64,000 bases of DNA from Shinella zoogloeoides (GCF_030733845.1 NZ_CP132313.1:248001-312000), one strand, 5' to 3'. Shown: positions 52,650-62,312, counted from the first letter of the stretch. The notes: generated from the sequence alone by a model not told the origin. Program-made: numbers and translations.

Positions 52650-53405
52650 TCAGAGCGAGGCCGTGATGCCGCCGTCGACATAGAGCGTGTGTCCGTTGAC
52701 GAAGGAGGAGGCGGCCGACGAGAGAAAGATGCAGGCGCCGACCAGCTCCTCCACCTTGCCCCAGCGACCGGCGGGCGTGCGCTTCTCCAGCCATTCGGAG
52801 AAGGAAGCGTCGGCGACGAGCGCGGCATTCAGCGGCGTGTCGAAATAGCCGGGCGCGATGGCGTTGCATTGCAGGCCGTGTTTGGCCCAATCCGTCGCCA
52901 TGCCCTTGGTGAGGTTGCCGACGGCGCCCTTGGTGGCGGTATAGGGCGCGATGCCGGGGCGGGCGAGCGCGGTCTGGACGCTGGCGATATTGATGATCTT
53001 GCCCGCGCCGCGCGCGATCATGTGGCGGGCGACGGCCTGGCCGACATTGAAGACAGTCGAGATGTTCGTCTTCAGCAGCCGCTCGAAGGCATCGGCCGGG
53101 AAATCCTCCAGCGGCGTGCGGTGCTGCATGCCGGCATTGTTGACGAGGATGTCGATCGGGCCAATGTCGGCTTCGAAGGCGTCGACCGCCTTGCGCACCG
53201 CCGCGTGGTCGGTGGCGTCGAAGGCGAGCGTATGCTTCGCGCCGAGGTTCTTCGCGGCAGCCGCGAGCTTGGCTTCGTCACGGCCGTTGAGGACGACGTC
53301 CGCGCCGGCGGCGGCAAGGCCCTTTGCCAGGGCGAAGCCGATCCCCTGGGAGGAGCCGGTAACGAGGGCGCGCTTGCCCGTGAGGTCGAAAAGCTGGATG
53401 CTCAT
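52650..53405 (-). CDS. idnO: Gluconate 5-dehydrogenase-like SDR
   Basis: A 251-residue SDR: TGSSQGIG, NNAGMQHRTPLEDFP, ASVQTALARPGIAPYTATK with catalytic Tyr and Lys, and GHTLYVDGGITASL. The NNAGMQHR motif and overall match point to 5-keto-D-gluconate reductases (IdnO/Gno). It would reduce 5-ketogluconate to gluconate. It is flanked by the IdnD-like and gluconokinase genes, giving an L-idonate to 5-ketogluconate to gluconate to 6-phosphogluconate sequence. Confidence 0.93.
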   Translation of the reverse strand: MSIQLFDLTGKRALVTGSSQGIGFALAKGLAAAGADVVLNGRDEAKLAAAAKNLGAKHTLAFDATDHAAVRKAVDAFEADIGPIDILVNNAGMQHRTPLEDFPADAFERLLKTNISTVFNVGQAVARHMIARGAGKIINIASVQTALARPGIAPYTATKGAVGNLTKGMATDWAKHGLQCNAIAPGYFDTPLNAALVADASFSEWLEKRTPAGRWGKVEELVGACIFLSSAASSFVNGHTLYVDGGITASL

Positions 53406-53413
53406 GGCTCTTC

Positions 53414-54445
53414 CTAACTGAACGCGATCTGCGTCTTCATCGATTGCCCCTTGTCCGAGGCAATCTCGAAGGCCGTCAAGGCCTCCGCAAGCGGCAACGT
53501 ATGGGTGATCAGCGGTTTCACATCGATCAGTCCGCCCTGCATCAGCTTCACCGCGACGGCGAATTCCTCATGGAAGCGGAAGGAGCCGCGCAGGTCCAGC
53601 TCCTTGGCGGTGATCGCCATCATCGGCAGGCTCATCTCGCCGCCGAGGCCGAGCTGGACGATGACGCCGCGCGGGGCGAGCGCCTGGATGCCGGCGACGA
53701 GGGCGGGCTGCGCGCCGGAGCATTCATAGAGAACGTCGAAATATCCCTTGTTCGCGCTGAAAGGCACGAGCCCGTCGCGGTCCTCGGAAAGATTGATCGT
53801 GCGATCCGCGCCGACGGTGCGGGCAAAGCCGAGCGCCCGCTCGGAAAGGTCGGCCGCGACGATCTCGGCGGCACCTGCCCGGCGGGCGGCGAGGATCGAA
53901 AGAGTGCCGATAGGACCGCAGCCGGTGACGAGCACGCGCTTGCCCAGCATCTCGCCGGCCCGGCGCGTGGCGTGCAACGTCACCGACAGCGGTTCGGCCA
54001 TCGCGGCTTCGCCGGCCGTAAGGCCGTCCGCCCTGACGCATTGGCTGGCCTTGGCCACCAGGCGCTCGCGGAAGGCGCCCTGGATATGCGGGAAGGGCAT
54101 GGCCGAGCCGTAGAAGCGCATGTTGAAACAATGGTTCGCCAGGCCCTTCAGGCAATAGTCGCAGGCGCCGCAGGGCCGCGAGGGCGAGACGGCGACGAGA
54201 TCGCCGACGGCAAGACCGGAGACCCCTTCGCCGAGCGCGGCGACATGTCCGGCGACCTCATGGCCGAGGATCATCGGCTCTTTCAGCCGCACCGTGCCGA
54301 AGCCACCGTGGTTGTAATAGTGCAGGTCCGAGCCGCAGATGCCGCCGGCAGCAAGGCGGATCTCCACCTCACCGGGACCGGGCGCTTCCACGGCGCTGTC
54401 CTCGATGCGCAGGTCCTTCGCCGCGTGGATGACGATCGCCTTCAT
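53414..54445 (-). CDS. idnD: L-idonate 5-dehydrogenase
   Basis: A 343-residue zinc-dependent medium-chain dehydrogenase. GGICGSDLHYYNHGG, GHEVAGHV, structural zinc cysteines in CGACDYCLKGLANHC and nucleotide loop VTGCGPIGTLS match E. coli IdnD closely. It oxidises L-idonate at C5 to 5-ketogluconate. It lies eight bases before the IdnO-type gene. Activity on related aldonates is possible. Confidence 0.92.
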   Translation of the reverse strand: MKAIVIHAAKDLRIEDSAVEAPGPGEVEIRLAAGGICGSDLHYYNHGGFGTVRLKEPMILGHEVAGHVAALGEGVSGLAVGDLVAVSPSRPCGACDYCLKGLANHCFNMRFYGSAMPFPHIQGAFRERLVAKASQCVRADGLTAGEAAMAEPLSVTLHATRRAGEMLGKRVLVTGCGPIGTLSILAARRAGAAEIVAADLSERALGFARTVGADRTINLSEDRDGLVPFSANKGYFDVLYECSGAQPALVAGIQALAPRGVIVQLGLGGEMSLPMMAITAKELDLRGSFRFHEEFAVAVKLMQGGLIDVKPLITHTLPLAEALTAFEIASDKGQSMKTQIAFS

Positions 54446-54455
54446 GGCTTTCTCC

Positions 54456-55403
54456 TCACAGGACCGGGGTTGGCAGCGGCCGGCCGTCGAAATGGGACGA
54501 CAGGTTGTCGAAGACGAGCTGGCCCATGGCCTTGCGGGTCTCGACCGTGCCGGAGGCCATGTGCGGCTGGAGCAGCACGTTGTCCAGCGCCAGGAAGCGC
54601 GGATTGAGGTTCGGCTCGCCCTCGAAAACGTCGAGCGCGGCCGAGCCGAGCGCCTTGCTCTCGAGCGCGTCGAGAAGGGCGCCCTCGTCGATGTTGGAGG
54701 CGCGGGAGATGTTGATCAGCATGCCCTCCGCCCCCAGCGCCGCGATGACCTTGGGCCCGACGATATGGCGCGTCTCGGCCGAGGCGGCGAGGGTGACGAA
54801 GAAGAAGTCGGAGCGTTCGGCAAGCTCGACCGGATCGGCGATGAAGGTCCAGTCCTTGGCGAAGTCCTTCGGACCGGTGTCGCTATAGGCGATGTCCATG
54901 TCGAAGCCGGTGAGGCGTTTGGCGACCTCGTAGCCGATGCGGCCGAGGCCGAGCACGCCGGCGCGCATGCCGTGCACCCGGCGCTTCAGCGGATAGAGGC
55001 CCTTCCTTGCCCAGTCGCCGCTCTTCACCCAGGCCTCGCCGCCGATGACGCCGCGCGCCTCAGCCAGCATCATGGCGATGCCGAGATCGGCGACGTCCTT
55101 GGTGAGTACGTCGGGCGTGTTGGTGACGCGGATGCCGCGCTCGCGGGCGGTGGCAAGATCCACCGCGTCATAACCGACGCCGTAGACGCTGATGACCTCG
55201 AGCTTCGGCAGCGCCTCGATCATCGCGCGGTTGGCGCCGAGTTCGCCGCGTGTCGCGATGCCGCGGATATTGCCGCCGTGCTCGGCGAGAAACGCCGCCT
55301 TGTCGGCCGCCTCGAAATAGCGGTGCATCGTGAAATGCGTATCCAGGCGTTCCTGGTCCCATTCGGGATACGGGCCAACCTGTAATATCTCGATCTTGCT
55401 CAT
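54456..55403 (-). CDS. D-isomer-specific 2-hydroxyacid dehydrogenase (GhrB/glyoxylate reductase type)
   Basis: A 315-residue enzyme: VYGVGYDAVDL, VLGLGRIGYEV, NISRASNIDEGALL, DVFEGEP and catalytic His in LQPHMASG. The family includes hydroxypyruvate/glyoxylate reductases and 2-ketogluconate reductase, the latter fitting this idonate/gluconate operon. The start MSKIEILQVG (55403) is chosen over an upstream ATG at 55421, which overlaps the RraA-like stop by four bases and is also plausible. Confidence 0.92.
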   Translation of the reverse strand: MSKIEILQVGPYPEWDQERLDTHFTMHRYFEAADKAAFLAEHGGNIRGIATRGELGANRAMIEALPKLEVISVYGVGYDAVDLATARERGIRVTNTPDVLTKDVADLGIAMMLAEARGVIGGEAWVKSGDWARKGLYPLKRRVHGMRAGVLGLGRIGYEVAKRLTGFDMDIAYSDTGPKDFAKDWTFIADPVELAERSDFFFVTLAASAETRHIVGPKVIAALGAEGMLINISRASNIDEGALLDALESKALGSAALDVFEGEPNLNPRFLALDNVLLQPHMASGTVETRKAMGQLVFDNLSSHFDGRPLPTPVL

Positions 55404-55417
55404 AATGGACCCTCCGT

Positions 55418-56092
55418 TCACGCTTCGACCGTCAGGCCTTTGGCTTTCAGCACCGCTTCAAGATTGCTGACCTCTACGACCGATTTTCCGGCCTTGTAGG
55501 CGGCGATGTAGCCGGCTTCGGCGTCTTCACGCGCCTGCGAAAGTGCTGCCACGTCAAGCGCTTCCTCGCGTCGCACGATAACGAGACCGTCGGCGTCGCC
55601 CACGATGATGTCGCCGGGATGGATGAGTTCACCGCCGACGACGATCGAGTCGTTTGTGGAGGTCAGCGTTTCCTTGACGGTGCCCTTGATGCAGACACTG
55701 AGCGAGAAGACCGGGAAGCCGAGTTCGCGCAGTTGCAGCGAGTCGCGCACGCCGCTGTCCGTGACGAGACCGCCGATGCCTTTGGCGAGGCAGGCATTGG
55801 CCAGTACGTCGCCAAAGGAGCCAGCCTCCTCGTATTCGCCGCCCGAAACGACGATGATGTCGCCGGGATGGGCATAGTTGATCGCCAGTTGCAGCATGAT
55901 GTTGTCGCGCGGCGCGCAGCGCACCGTGAAGGCCGGACCGCACAGCTTCATACGGTAGTCGACCGGCTTGATGCGCGAGGAGAGCGCGCCGCGCCTGCCC
56001 TGCGCCTCGTGGATGGTCGCGGGCGAGAATTTTGCAAGCGCCTCGATCTCGGCAGCGCTCGGACGGACGGGCATTTTCTTGATATGCGTCAT
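55418..56092 (-). CDS. RraA-like protein (HMG/CHA aldolase family)
   Basis: A 224-residue RraA-fold protein. GLVTDSGVRDS carries the Arg-Asp pair used by 4-hydroxy-4-methyl-2-oxoglutarate aldolase, and the phosphate-type loop GGELIHPGDIIVGDADGLVIV is typical. RraA-fold proteins are either RNase E inhibitors or class II pyruvate aldolases/decarboxylases. In a sugar-acid operon an aldolase or oxaloacetate-type decarboxylase is more likely. I start at MTHIKKMPVRPS (56092). Confidence 0.88.
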   Translation of the reverse strand: MTHIKKMPVRPSAAEIEALAKFSPATIHEAQGRRGALSSRIKPVDYRMKLCGPAFTVRCAPRDNIMLQLAINYAHPGDIIVVSGGEYEEAGSFGDVLANACLAKGIGGLVTDSGVRDSLQLRELGFPVFSLSVCIKGTVKETLTSTNDSIVVGGELIHPGDIIVGDADGLVIVRREEALDVAALSQAREDAEAGYIAAYKAGKSVVEVSNLEAVLKAKGLTVEA

Positions 56093-56115
56093 GATTTTTC
56101 CCACGAGTGGTCGTT

Positions 56116-56138
56116 GCGGCGGGCGCAGCGCCCGCCGC
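56116..56138 (-). terminator. Hairpin after the family 3 solute-binding-protein gene
   Basis: GCGGCGGGC (56116-56124) pairs with GCCCGCCGC (56130-56138) around GCAGC, about 50 bases past the binding-protein stop and just before the RraA-like ribosome-binding site. No U-tract follows. It probably gives differential expression within the operon. Confidence 0.55.
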
Positions 56139-56186
56139 CGTGTTGTTGAAGTCATGTTGGAAAGACTGTCGCCTGTGCCAGAGCCC

Positions 56187-57023
56187 TTACGGGATTTCGG
56201 TGAACTTCAGTTCGGAGAGCGGTGCGACTTTGTCGGTACGGGTCATCTTGTATTCGGTGTTCGGGCCGAGCCACTTGTCCCAGATCTGGTTGATCTCGCC
56301 GCTCTCGTCGAGCTTGCGCAGCACCTCGTTGATCTTTGCCGTCAGCGCCGGCTGGTCCTTCTGCATGCCGATGCCGATCGGCTGGAACAGCATCGGTTCC
56401 TCGATCATGCGCATCTCGCGGCCCTTCGTCTTGGATTCGTTGACCAGCTTGGTCGTCGTCATGGTGTTGGCGACCATGCCACGGGCCTTGCCCTGCTGGG
56501 CGGCGAGGTAGGCGGAGGCCGTGTCCTGGAAGGTCAGCGGCTCGGACTTGTTGAGCTTGATCGACATTTCCGAGGTCGAGCCCTTGGTGGAGGCGATGCG
56601 CTGGCCGACATAATCCGCCTTCACCTTGCCGGGATCGTCAGCCGGGACGATCAGCATTTCCTTGGCGAGATAGTAGGGATCGCTGAACTGGATCTGCTCG
56701 GCGCGGCTCTTGGTATAGGCGAGGTTGGCGACGGTGATATCGACGCGGCCGAGCTTCACCTCCGGCACGCGGGCCTCCACCGAAACCGGCTTGACCTCGG
56801 CCTTCACGCCGAGCTCGCGGGCAATGGCGCCGCACAGATCGACGTCGAAGCCGACCATTTCACGGGTCTGCGTATCCGGTGCGGCAAAGGGCGGCACGTC
56901 AGCAAAGGTCGCGCAGCGCAGCGTCTTGTTGGCAATGATGTCGTCAAGCTGATCGGCCGCGGCCGGCCCGGCAAGCGCGGCGGCCGCAACGGTCGCGGCG
57001 AGGATGAGATGATGGCACTTCAT
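56187..57023 (-). CDS. Polar-amino-acid-type ABC importer solute-binding protein (family 3)
   Basis: A 278-residue periplasmic binding protein with signal peptide MKCHHLILAATVAAAALAG ending PAAA. Family 3 signatures: TLRCATFADVPPFA, GFDVDLCGAIA and VDITVANLAYTKSRAE. Such proteins bind amino acids, opines or, in rhizobia, various organic and sugar acids. It feeds the two permeases and ATPase at 57050-59276. The operon otherwise encodes idonate/gluconate enzymes, so a sugar acid is a reasonable guess. The usual Arg for an alpha-carboxylate seems present in TLTKSR-like positions, but I cannot prove the ligand. Confidence 0.92.
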   Translation of the reverse strand: MKCHHLILAATVAAAALAGPAAADQLDDIIANKTLRCATFADVPPFAAPDTQTREMVGFDVDLCGAIARELGVKAEVKPVSVEARVPEVKLGRVDITVANLAYTKSRAEQIQFSDPYYLAKEMLIVPADDPGKVKADYVGQRIASTKGSTSEMSIKLNKSEPLTFQDTASAYLAAQQGKARGMVANTMTTTKLVNESKTKGREMRMIEEPMLFQPIGIGMQKDQPALTAKINEVLRKLDESGEINQIWDKWLGPNTEYKMTRTDKVAPLSELKFTEIP

Positions 57024-57049
57024 TGGCTGTTCTCCTTCGTTGCTTGGTA

Positions 57050-57817
57050 TTAGTGGCGCAGGTCCGCGAGGAAGCGCTGCGCGCGGGGATGCTTAGGATT
57101 GCTGAAAAATTCGTCGGGCGTCGCCGTCTCGATGATCTGTCCGCCGTCGATGAACCAGATGCGGTCGGCCACATCGCGGGCAAAGCCCATTTCGTGCGTG
57201 ACGCACATCATGGTCATGCCCTCGGCCGCCAGCGACTTCATGACGCTCAGCACTTCGCCGACCATTTCCGGGTCGAGCGCGCTGGTCGGCTCGTCGAAGA
57301 GCATGACCGGCGGCTCCATCGCGAGTGCCCGGGCAATGGCGACGCGCTGCTGCTGGCCGCCGGAAAGCTGGGCGGGATAGCTGTTGGCCTTGTCGCGCAA
57401 CCCCACCCTTTCGAGAAGCTTCAGCGCCTTGTCGCGGGCCTGCGCCGCCGGCACGCCTTTCACGCGCATGGGCGACATGGCGACGTTGTCGACCGCCGAG
57501 AGATGCGGAAAGAGATTGAAGCTCTGGAAGACAAAGCCGATGCGACTGCGCAAGCGGTTCAGTTCGCGGCCCTTGAGCGGGGCGTGGATGTCCTGCCCTT
57601 CGAAGAAGATCGAGCCGCTGTTGATTTCCTCCAGCCGGTTGACGGTGCGGATGAGGGTCGACTTGCCGGAGCCGGAAGGGCCGCAAATGACCACCACCTC
57701 GCCGCGCGAGACCGTAGCGTCGATGCCTTTCAGCACGTCGAATTCGCCATAGCTTTTGCGGACATCGGCCAACTGGATCGTCTGATCCTTCGCGGGGGCG
57801 GATACTGAAGCGGTCAT
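57050..57817 (-). CDS. Polar-amino-acid-type ABC importer ATP-binding protein (GlnQ-like)
   Basis: A 255-residue ATPase: Walker [26 protein letters not shown], signature LSGGQQQR, Walker [13 protein letters not shown] and H-loop [11 protein letters not shown]. The match to GlnQ/HisP is full-length. The ATG at 57817 overlaps the permease stop by four bases. Confidence 0.95.
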   Translation of the reverse strand: MTASVSAPAKDQTIQLADVRKSYGEFDVLKGIDATVSRGEVVVICGPSGSGKSTLIRTVNRLEEINSGSIFFEGQDIHAPLKGRELNRLRSRIGFVFQSFNLFPHLSAVDNVAMSPMRVKGVPAAQARDKALKLLERVGLRDKANSYPAQLSGGQQQRVAIARALAMEPPVMLFDEPTSALDPEMVGEVLSVMKSLAAEGMTMMCVTHEMGFARDVADRIWFIDGGQIIETATPDEFFSNPKHPRAQRFLADLRH

Positions 57818-58572
57818 GGCTGCTCCGTGGCGTTGGTGGTCAGGGAAAGCGGAAGCGTCCGCTTCGGGGCAATAAGGCCGGCGCGACGTCGGGTGATGCG
57901 TCGCTCCACGACATTGGTGAGCGCGGTCAGCGACCAGCAGATCACGTAGTAGGTGAGCGCCAGGATCAGGAAGACCTGGAAGGGCTGCGTAAGGAGCTGG
58001 TTGTTGACCTGGCTTGCGGCGAAGGTGAGGTCCGGCACGTTGATGACATAGCCGAGCGTCGTGTCCTTGATGGTCGCGACGAAGGTCGACAGCATGCTCG
58101 GGATCATGTTGTAGAGCGCCTGCGGCAGGATGACGTAGCGCATGGCGCCGAACCAGCCGTGGCCGAGGGCCCTTGCGGCATCCATCTGCCCCTGCCCCAG
58201 CGCCACGATGCCGGCGCGGATGATTTCGCTGAGAAACGCGCCCTGATAGACCACGAGGGTGGCGAGCATGGTGAGGAAGCTCGGCACGTCGGCCCCCGTC
58301 AGCAGCGGCACGAGGAAATAGCTCCAAAGCACCAGCATCAAGAGCGGCACGCCGCGCGTCACATAGACCAGCACCGTCACCGGCCAGCGCAGCGCCCGGT
58401 ATTTCGAAAGGCGGGCGAAGGCGAGCAGGATGGCGAAGGGAAAGGCGATGACGATGCTGAGCGCCGAGAGGATCAGCGTGTTGGCAAGGCCACCGAGCGG
58501 GCCGTTCGGATATTGGCCAATGAGGAGCAGCAGCCAGTATTCGTCGATGATGGCGATCAGGTCGTGGATCAT
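57814..58572 (-). CDS. Polar-amino-acid-type ABC importer permease (HisM-like)
   Basis: A 252-residue permease with five to six helices. The EAA-type loop is [25 protein letters not shown]. The first helical stretch, [20 protein letters not shown], fits the family. The start at 58572 overlaps the preceding permease stop by four bases; a long open frame upstream is only a shadow of that gene. Confidence 0.92.
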   Translation of the reverse strand: MIHDLIAIIDEYWLLLLIGQYPNGPLGGLANTLILSALSIVIAFPFAILLAFARLSKYRALRWPVTVLVYVTRGVPLLMLVLWSYFLVPLLTGADVPSFLTMLATLVVYQGAFLSEIIRAGIVALGQGQMDAARALGHGWFGAMRYVILPQALYNMIPSMLSTFVATIKDTTLGYVINVPDLTFAASQVNNQLLTQPFQVFLILALTYYVICWSLTALTNVVERRITRRRAGLIAPKRTLPLSLTTNATEQP

Positions 58573-59276
58573 CGGCGCGCTCCGTTCAGGGGATCGGCGC
58601 GCCAGGTGAGCCAGGCGCCGGCGCCCATGATGATGAGCGAAAAGAACAGGTAGAGGACCGTGCCGATCAGGTAGATCTCGAAGGTGCGGAAGGAGAGGTT
58701 CTCGATCTCCTTCACCGCGTGGCTGAGTTCCGGCGCGCCGATGACGATGGCAAGGCTCGAATTCTTGAACAGCGAGACGGAATGGTTGACCAGCGCCGGC
58801 AGCGCATTGCGCACGCCCTGCGGGATCAACACGTAGCGCATGGAGGAGATGTAGCCGTGGCCGAGAGCACGCGCCGCCTCCATCTGTCCGGGATTGATCG
58901 AGCGCAGGCCCGACCGAAGATCCTCGCTGAAATAGGCCGCCTGGCAGAGCCCGAGGCCGATGACCGCGAAGATCATCTCGGCCGAATGGGCCGAAAGCCA
59001 ATCCGCCACGCCCATGGGCAGCACCGTGTAGATGCCGAAGTACCAGAGCATGAGTTGCACCAGCGTGGGCACGTTGCGGTGATAGGACACGTAACCCGCC
59101 ACCACCGAATTGCCGATCCGTCCCGGTGAGAAGCGGATCGCAAGCAGCAGCACCGCAAGGCTCATGGCCAGCAACCACGAGCAGATCGCGATGATGAAGG
59201 TCATCTTGATGCCGTGCGCCAGCATGGCCATGTATTCGGGATTGCCGAGGATGGCGGTGAGGTCGAAGCCTTTCAC
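58569..59276 (-). CDS. Polar-amino-acid-type ABC importer permease (HisQ-like), GTG start
   Basis: A 235-residue permease: [21 protein letters not shown] is the ATPase-docking loop and [14 protein letters not shown] is a family signature. The GTG at 59276 ([10 protein letters not shown]) overlaps the SDR stop as GTGA; no ATG upstream is sensible. It pairs with the product of 57814-58572 in the membrane. Confidence 0.91.
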   Translation of the reverse strand: MKGFDLTAILGNPEYMAMLAHGIKMTFIIAICSWLLAMSLAVLLLAIRFSPGRIGNSVVAGYVSYHRNVPTLVQLMLWYFGIYTVLPMGVADWLSAHSAEMIFAVIGLGLCQAAYFSEDLRSGLRSINPGQMEAARALGHGYISSMRYVLIPQGVRNALPALVNHSVSLFKNSSLAIVIGAPELSHAVKEIENLSFRTFEIYLIGTVLYLFFSLIIMGAGAWLTWRADPLNGARR

Positions 59277-60025
59277 GGCTGCCGCTCCTGCGGGCGAGCC
59301 GTCTGCAGGCCACCCATCACCTGGAGCGTCGGCGTGATTTCCATATGGCCGATATTGACCGCGACGGGCGCTGCGATGGCAAAGGCGATGGCGTCGGCGA
59401 TGTCGGCGGCCTGCGGCAACTCGAAGCCGTCGATGAAGCGTTCGCGGATCGACGGGTCGTCGCCATGCACGTGGTTGAAGATGTCGGTCGCCACGCGGCC
59501 CGGGCAGATTTCCGTCACCCGTACGCGCTTGCCGAAGGTGTCGATGCGCAGCTGGTTGGACAGCATCGCGACGCCGGCCTTGGTGGCGTGATAGGTCGAA
59601 TTGCCACCGAAATTGTAGTTGCCGGCGATCGAGGAAATATTGATGACATGGCCGCGATCGCGCGCCGCCATGCCGGGAACGATCAACCGGCAGAGGTGGA
59701 GGACGGCACGCAGGTTGACATCGACGAGGAGATCGATGTCGCCATCCTCCGCCTCCAGGAATTTCTTCGGACGATCGACGCCGGCATTGTTGACGAGGAT
59801 GTCGAATTCGACGTCGCCGCAGAGCCTTGCGAGTGCCGCCCGGTCCGTGACGTCGACGGCGTGGGGAACGCAGCCCGTGCGCGCGGCGAGGTCCTGAAGG
59901 GCGCCCGCGCTGCGGGCGACTGCGTGAACTTCCAGACCCTCGCGGCGGAGCCGTTCGACGACCGCAGCACCGATCCCGGAGGAGGCGCCGGTCACCAGAG
60001 CGGTTCTGTAATCGGAAAAGGACAT
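59273..60025 (-). CDS. SDR-family oxidoreductase, first gene of the sugar-acid operon
   Basis: A 250-residue SDR: TGASSGIG, NNAGVDRPKKFLEAE, ISSIAGNYNFGGNSTYHATK with catalytic Tyr and Lys. The C-terminal end (GHMEITPTLQVMGG) is typical of the YdfG-like branch, which oxidises serine, 3-hydroxy acids or allothreonine. It heads the 60025-to-52136 operon, divergent from the Nac-like LysR gene. Confidence 0.92.
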   Translation of the reverse strand: MSFSDYRTALVTGASSGIGAAVVERLRREGLEVHAVARSAGALQDLAARTGCVPHAVDVTDRAALARLCGDVEFDILVNNAGVDRPKKFLEAEDGDIDLLVDVNLRAVLHLCRLIVPGMAARDRGHVINISSIAGNYNFGGNSTYHATKAGVAMLSNQLRIDTFGKRVRVTEICPGRVATDIFNHVHGDDPSIRERFIDGFELPQAADIADAIAFAIAAPVAVNIGHMEITPTLQVMGGLQTARPQERQP

Positions 60026-60100
60026 TGTGGTTCCCCTGTTGTTGAAAGAGAGAGTAGCGAAGCTTTTCCGCTCTGAATAAGACCGTTTGAATCTGGATGG

Positions 60101-60115
60101 ATAAGGAAGCCTTAT
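60101..60115. promoter_or_regulatory. ATA-N9-TAT LysR (Nac-type) binding site
   Basis: ATAAGGAAGCCTTAT is a perfect palindrome with 6-bp arms and fits both the LysR T-N11-A rule and the ATA-N9-TAT consensus of Nac. It lies between the divergent SDR (60025) and LysR (60176) starts, placed to control both. Confidence 0.7.
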
Positions 60116-60175
60116 GGGCTTGCCGCAATCCTTCCGGCCTGTAACATGCGGCACCGTCAAGGACTGGTTCGGCAT

Positions 60176-61087
60176 ATGGATATCAGGCGTCTCAAATCCT
60201 TTATCGTCATCGTGGATACCGGCAGCATCACCCGCGCTGCCGACGTGCTGCACATCGCCCAGCCGGCCCTCAGCCAGCAGCTTGCCGCGCTGGAGGATCA
60301 CTTCCGCCAGAAACTGCTGATCCGCAGCCAGCAGGGCGTCTCGATGACCGAAGCGGGCAAGGCCGTCTATCGCCACGCCCAGATCATCCTGCGCCAGATG
60401 GACCAGGCCCAGGCTGACGTGACGGCGGCCGGCTCGACGCTCGTCGGCCGCGTCTCGGTCGGCCTCGTGCCGTTTTCGAGCGCGGCGACGCTCTCCGTCG
60501 ACCTCCTCACCGAAACCCGCAAGCGCCATCCCGGCATCCTTCTGCATCTTACCGAAAGCGTCGGCCAGACTTACAGCCAGATGATCATGAACGGCCGCCT
60601 GGAAATGGCGCTCATCCACGGCACCGGGCCGATCAAGGGCGTACGTTTCGAGCCGGTCTTCACGGAAGAATTTCACCTCGTCGCCCACAAGGATTTCGGC
60701 ATCGAGGCCGGAGACGCGCCGCTGCCGGTGAGCGCGCTGAACGACCTGCCACTCCTCCTGCCGCCGCCCTACAATTTCGTGCGCCGCGCCATCGACCTCG
60801 CTTTCACCCGCGGCCGCCTGTCGCTGAACGTGGTGGCGGAGGTGGAGATCGTGCGCACGCTCGGCCGTGCCGTCAGCCGCGGCGTCGGCGCGACGATCAT
60901 GCCGCGTGCCATCGCCGAGCGTATCGTCGCCGAGAGTTCCGAACCGATCGTCTCACGCATTGTGACGCCCCGGGTCGAGGAGACGCTGTCGCTTTGCGTT
61001 TCCGACCAGAGCGAGCTTTCAGAGCCCGCCCTGGCAGTGCGGTCCATCCTGATGGAATTGACCGCACGCCTCAAGGGCCAGGGTTAG
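60176..61087 (+). CDS. LysR-family transcriptional regulator (Nac-like)
   Basis: A 303-residue regulator whose N terminus, MDIRRLKSFIVIVDTGSITR then AADVLHIAQPALSQQLAALE, is typical of the Nac/Cbl-like branch. The co-inducer domain follows after residue 90. The start at 60176 fits the family; an upstream ATG at 60146 is not needed. It is divergent from the sugar-acid operon, with an ATA-N9-TAT site in between. Its 3' end overlaps the convergent aminotransferase stop by four bases. Confidence 0.92.
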   Translation: MDIRRLKSFIVIVDTGSITRAADVLHIAQPALSQQLAALEDHFRQKLLIRSQQGVSMTEAGKAVYRHAQIILRQMDQAQADVTAAGSTLVGRVSVGLVPFSSAATLSVDLLTETRKRHPGILLHLTESVGQTYSQMIMNGRLEMALIHGTGPIKGVRFEPVFTEEFHLVAHKDFGIEAGDAPLPVSALNDLPLLLPPPYNFVRRAIDLAFTRGRLSLNVVAEVEIVRTLGRAVSRGVGATIMPRAIAERIVAESSEPIVSRIVTPRVEETLSLCVSDQSELSEPALAVRSILMELTARLKGQG

Positions 61088-62286
61088 CGCAGACCCGCGC
61101 AGAATTCGGCGACGCGGCCGCAGGCCTCGTCCAGCCGCTCCATGCTCGTGGCGTAGGAGATGCGGAAGAACGGGCTCATGCCATAGGCCGCGCCCTGCAC
61201 GGTAGCGACATGATGCTCGTCGAGCAGGGCGAGCACGAAATCCGTGTCCGTCTCGATCCGGCGCCCGCCCTTGCTCGTCCGGCCGATCAGCTCGGCGATG
61301 TTCGGGAATACGTAGAAGGCGCCCTCCGGCTTGTGGCAGCGGACGCCATCGATCTCGCCAAGCCGGTCCACGACGAAATCGCGCCGGGTCTTATAGATCG
61401 CCGCCCGCTCCTTCAGGAGGTCCTGCGGCCCGTCGAGCACGGCGGCGACGGCGGCCTGCGTGATGGTGGACGTGCCGCCGCTGTTCTGGCCGTTGACGTT
61501 GCTGATCGCCTTGATGAGGTCCTTCGGCCCGCCGCAGAAACCGAGGCGCCAGCCGGTCATCGCATAGGCCTTGGAAGCGCCGTTGACCGTCAGCACGCGG
61601 TCCTTCAGACGCGGTTCGACCTCGGCGATGGTGCAGAATTCAAACCCGTCATAGATCAGGTGCTCGTACATGTCGTCGGTCATGATCCAGACATGCGGAT
61701 GTTTCAGCATCACCTCGGCGATGGCCTTCATCTCGGCGCGCGAGCAGGCCGCACCCGTCGGGTTGTTCGGGAAATTCAGGAACAGCCATTTCGTGCGCGG
61801 CGTGATCGCCGCATCCAGGTCTTCGGCGCGCAGCTTGAAACCGTTCTGCTGCGGGCAATCGACCGGCACCGGCACGGCGCCGGCGAATTTCACGATATCG
61901 GCGTAGCTGATCCAGGAGGGCGACGGGATGACCACCTCGTCGCCGGGATTGCAGGTGGCCATGACGGCGTTGAAGATGATCTGCTTGCCGCCGCCGGCAA
62001 CGACGATCTCGCTGGCATCGTAGTCGAGATTGTTGTCGCGCTTGAATTTACGCGCAATCGCCTGGCGCAGGGCCGGGGTGCCGTCGAGCGGCGGATATTT
62101 CGTATCGCCGGCAAGCGCAGCCGCATAGCCCGCCTCGACGGCATTGGCGGGGGTGGCGAAATCCGGCTCGCCGGAAGACAGGCTGATGACCTTGATGCCC
62201 TTGGCCGTGAGATCGCGGGCGCGCTGGGTCATCGCGGCGGAGGCGGAGACGGAAACGTTCTGCAGGCGGTCGGCTATGGCGGGCAT
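61084..62286 (-). CDS. Class I/II pyridoxal-phosphate aminotransferase (aspartate type)
   Basis: A 400-residue fold-type I enzyme. The PLP lysine is Lys239 in NGASKAYAMTGWRLG, LNFPNNPTG and the C-terminal substrate Arg in FFRISYATS are clear. The aspartate aminotransferase Ib branch is the nearest fit. It precedes pxpA by 26 bases in the same direction and may share a transcript. The amino acid substrate is not fixed by sequence. Confidence 0.93.
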   Translation of the reverse strand: MPAIADRLQNVSVSASAAMTQRARDLTAKGIKVISLSSGEPDFATPANAVEAGYAAALAGDTKYPPLDGTPALRQAIARKFKRDNNLDYDASEIVVAGGGKQIIFNAVMATCNPGDEVVIPSPSWISYADIVKFAGAVPVPVDCPQQNGFKLRAEDLDAAITPRTKWLFLNFPNNPTGAACSRAEMKAIAEVMLKHPHVWIMTDDMYEHLIYDGFEFCTIAEVEPRLKDRVLTVNGASKAYAMTGWRLGFCGGPKDLIKAISNVNGQNSGGTSTITQAAVAAVLDGPQDLLKERAAIYKTRRDFVVDRLGEIDGVRCHKPEGAFYVFPNIAELIGRTSKGGRRIETDTDFVLALLDEHHVATVQGAAYGMSPFFRISYATSMERLDEACGRVAEFCAGLR

Positions 62287-62312
62287 GGTGGTCGCTTTCG
62301 ATGGGACGGAAA

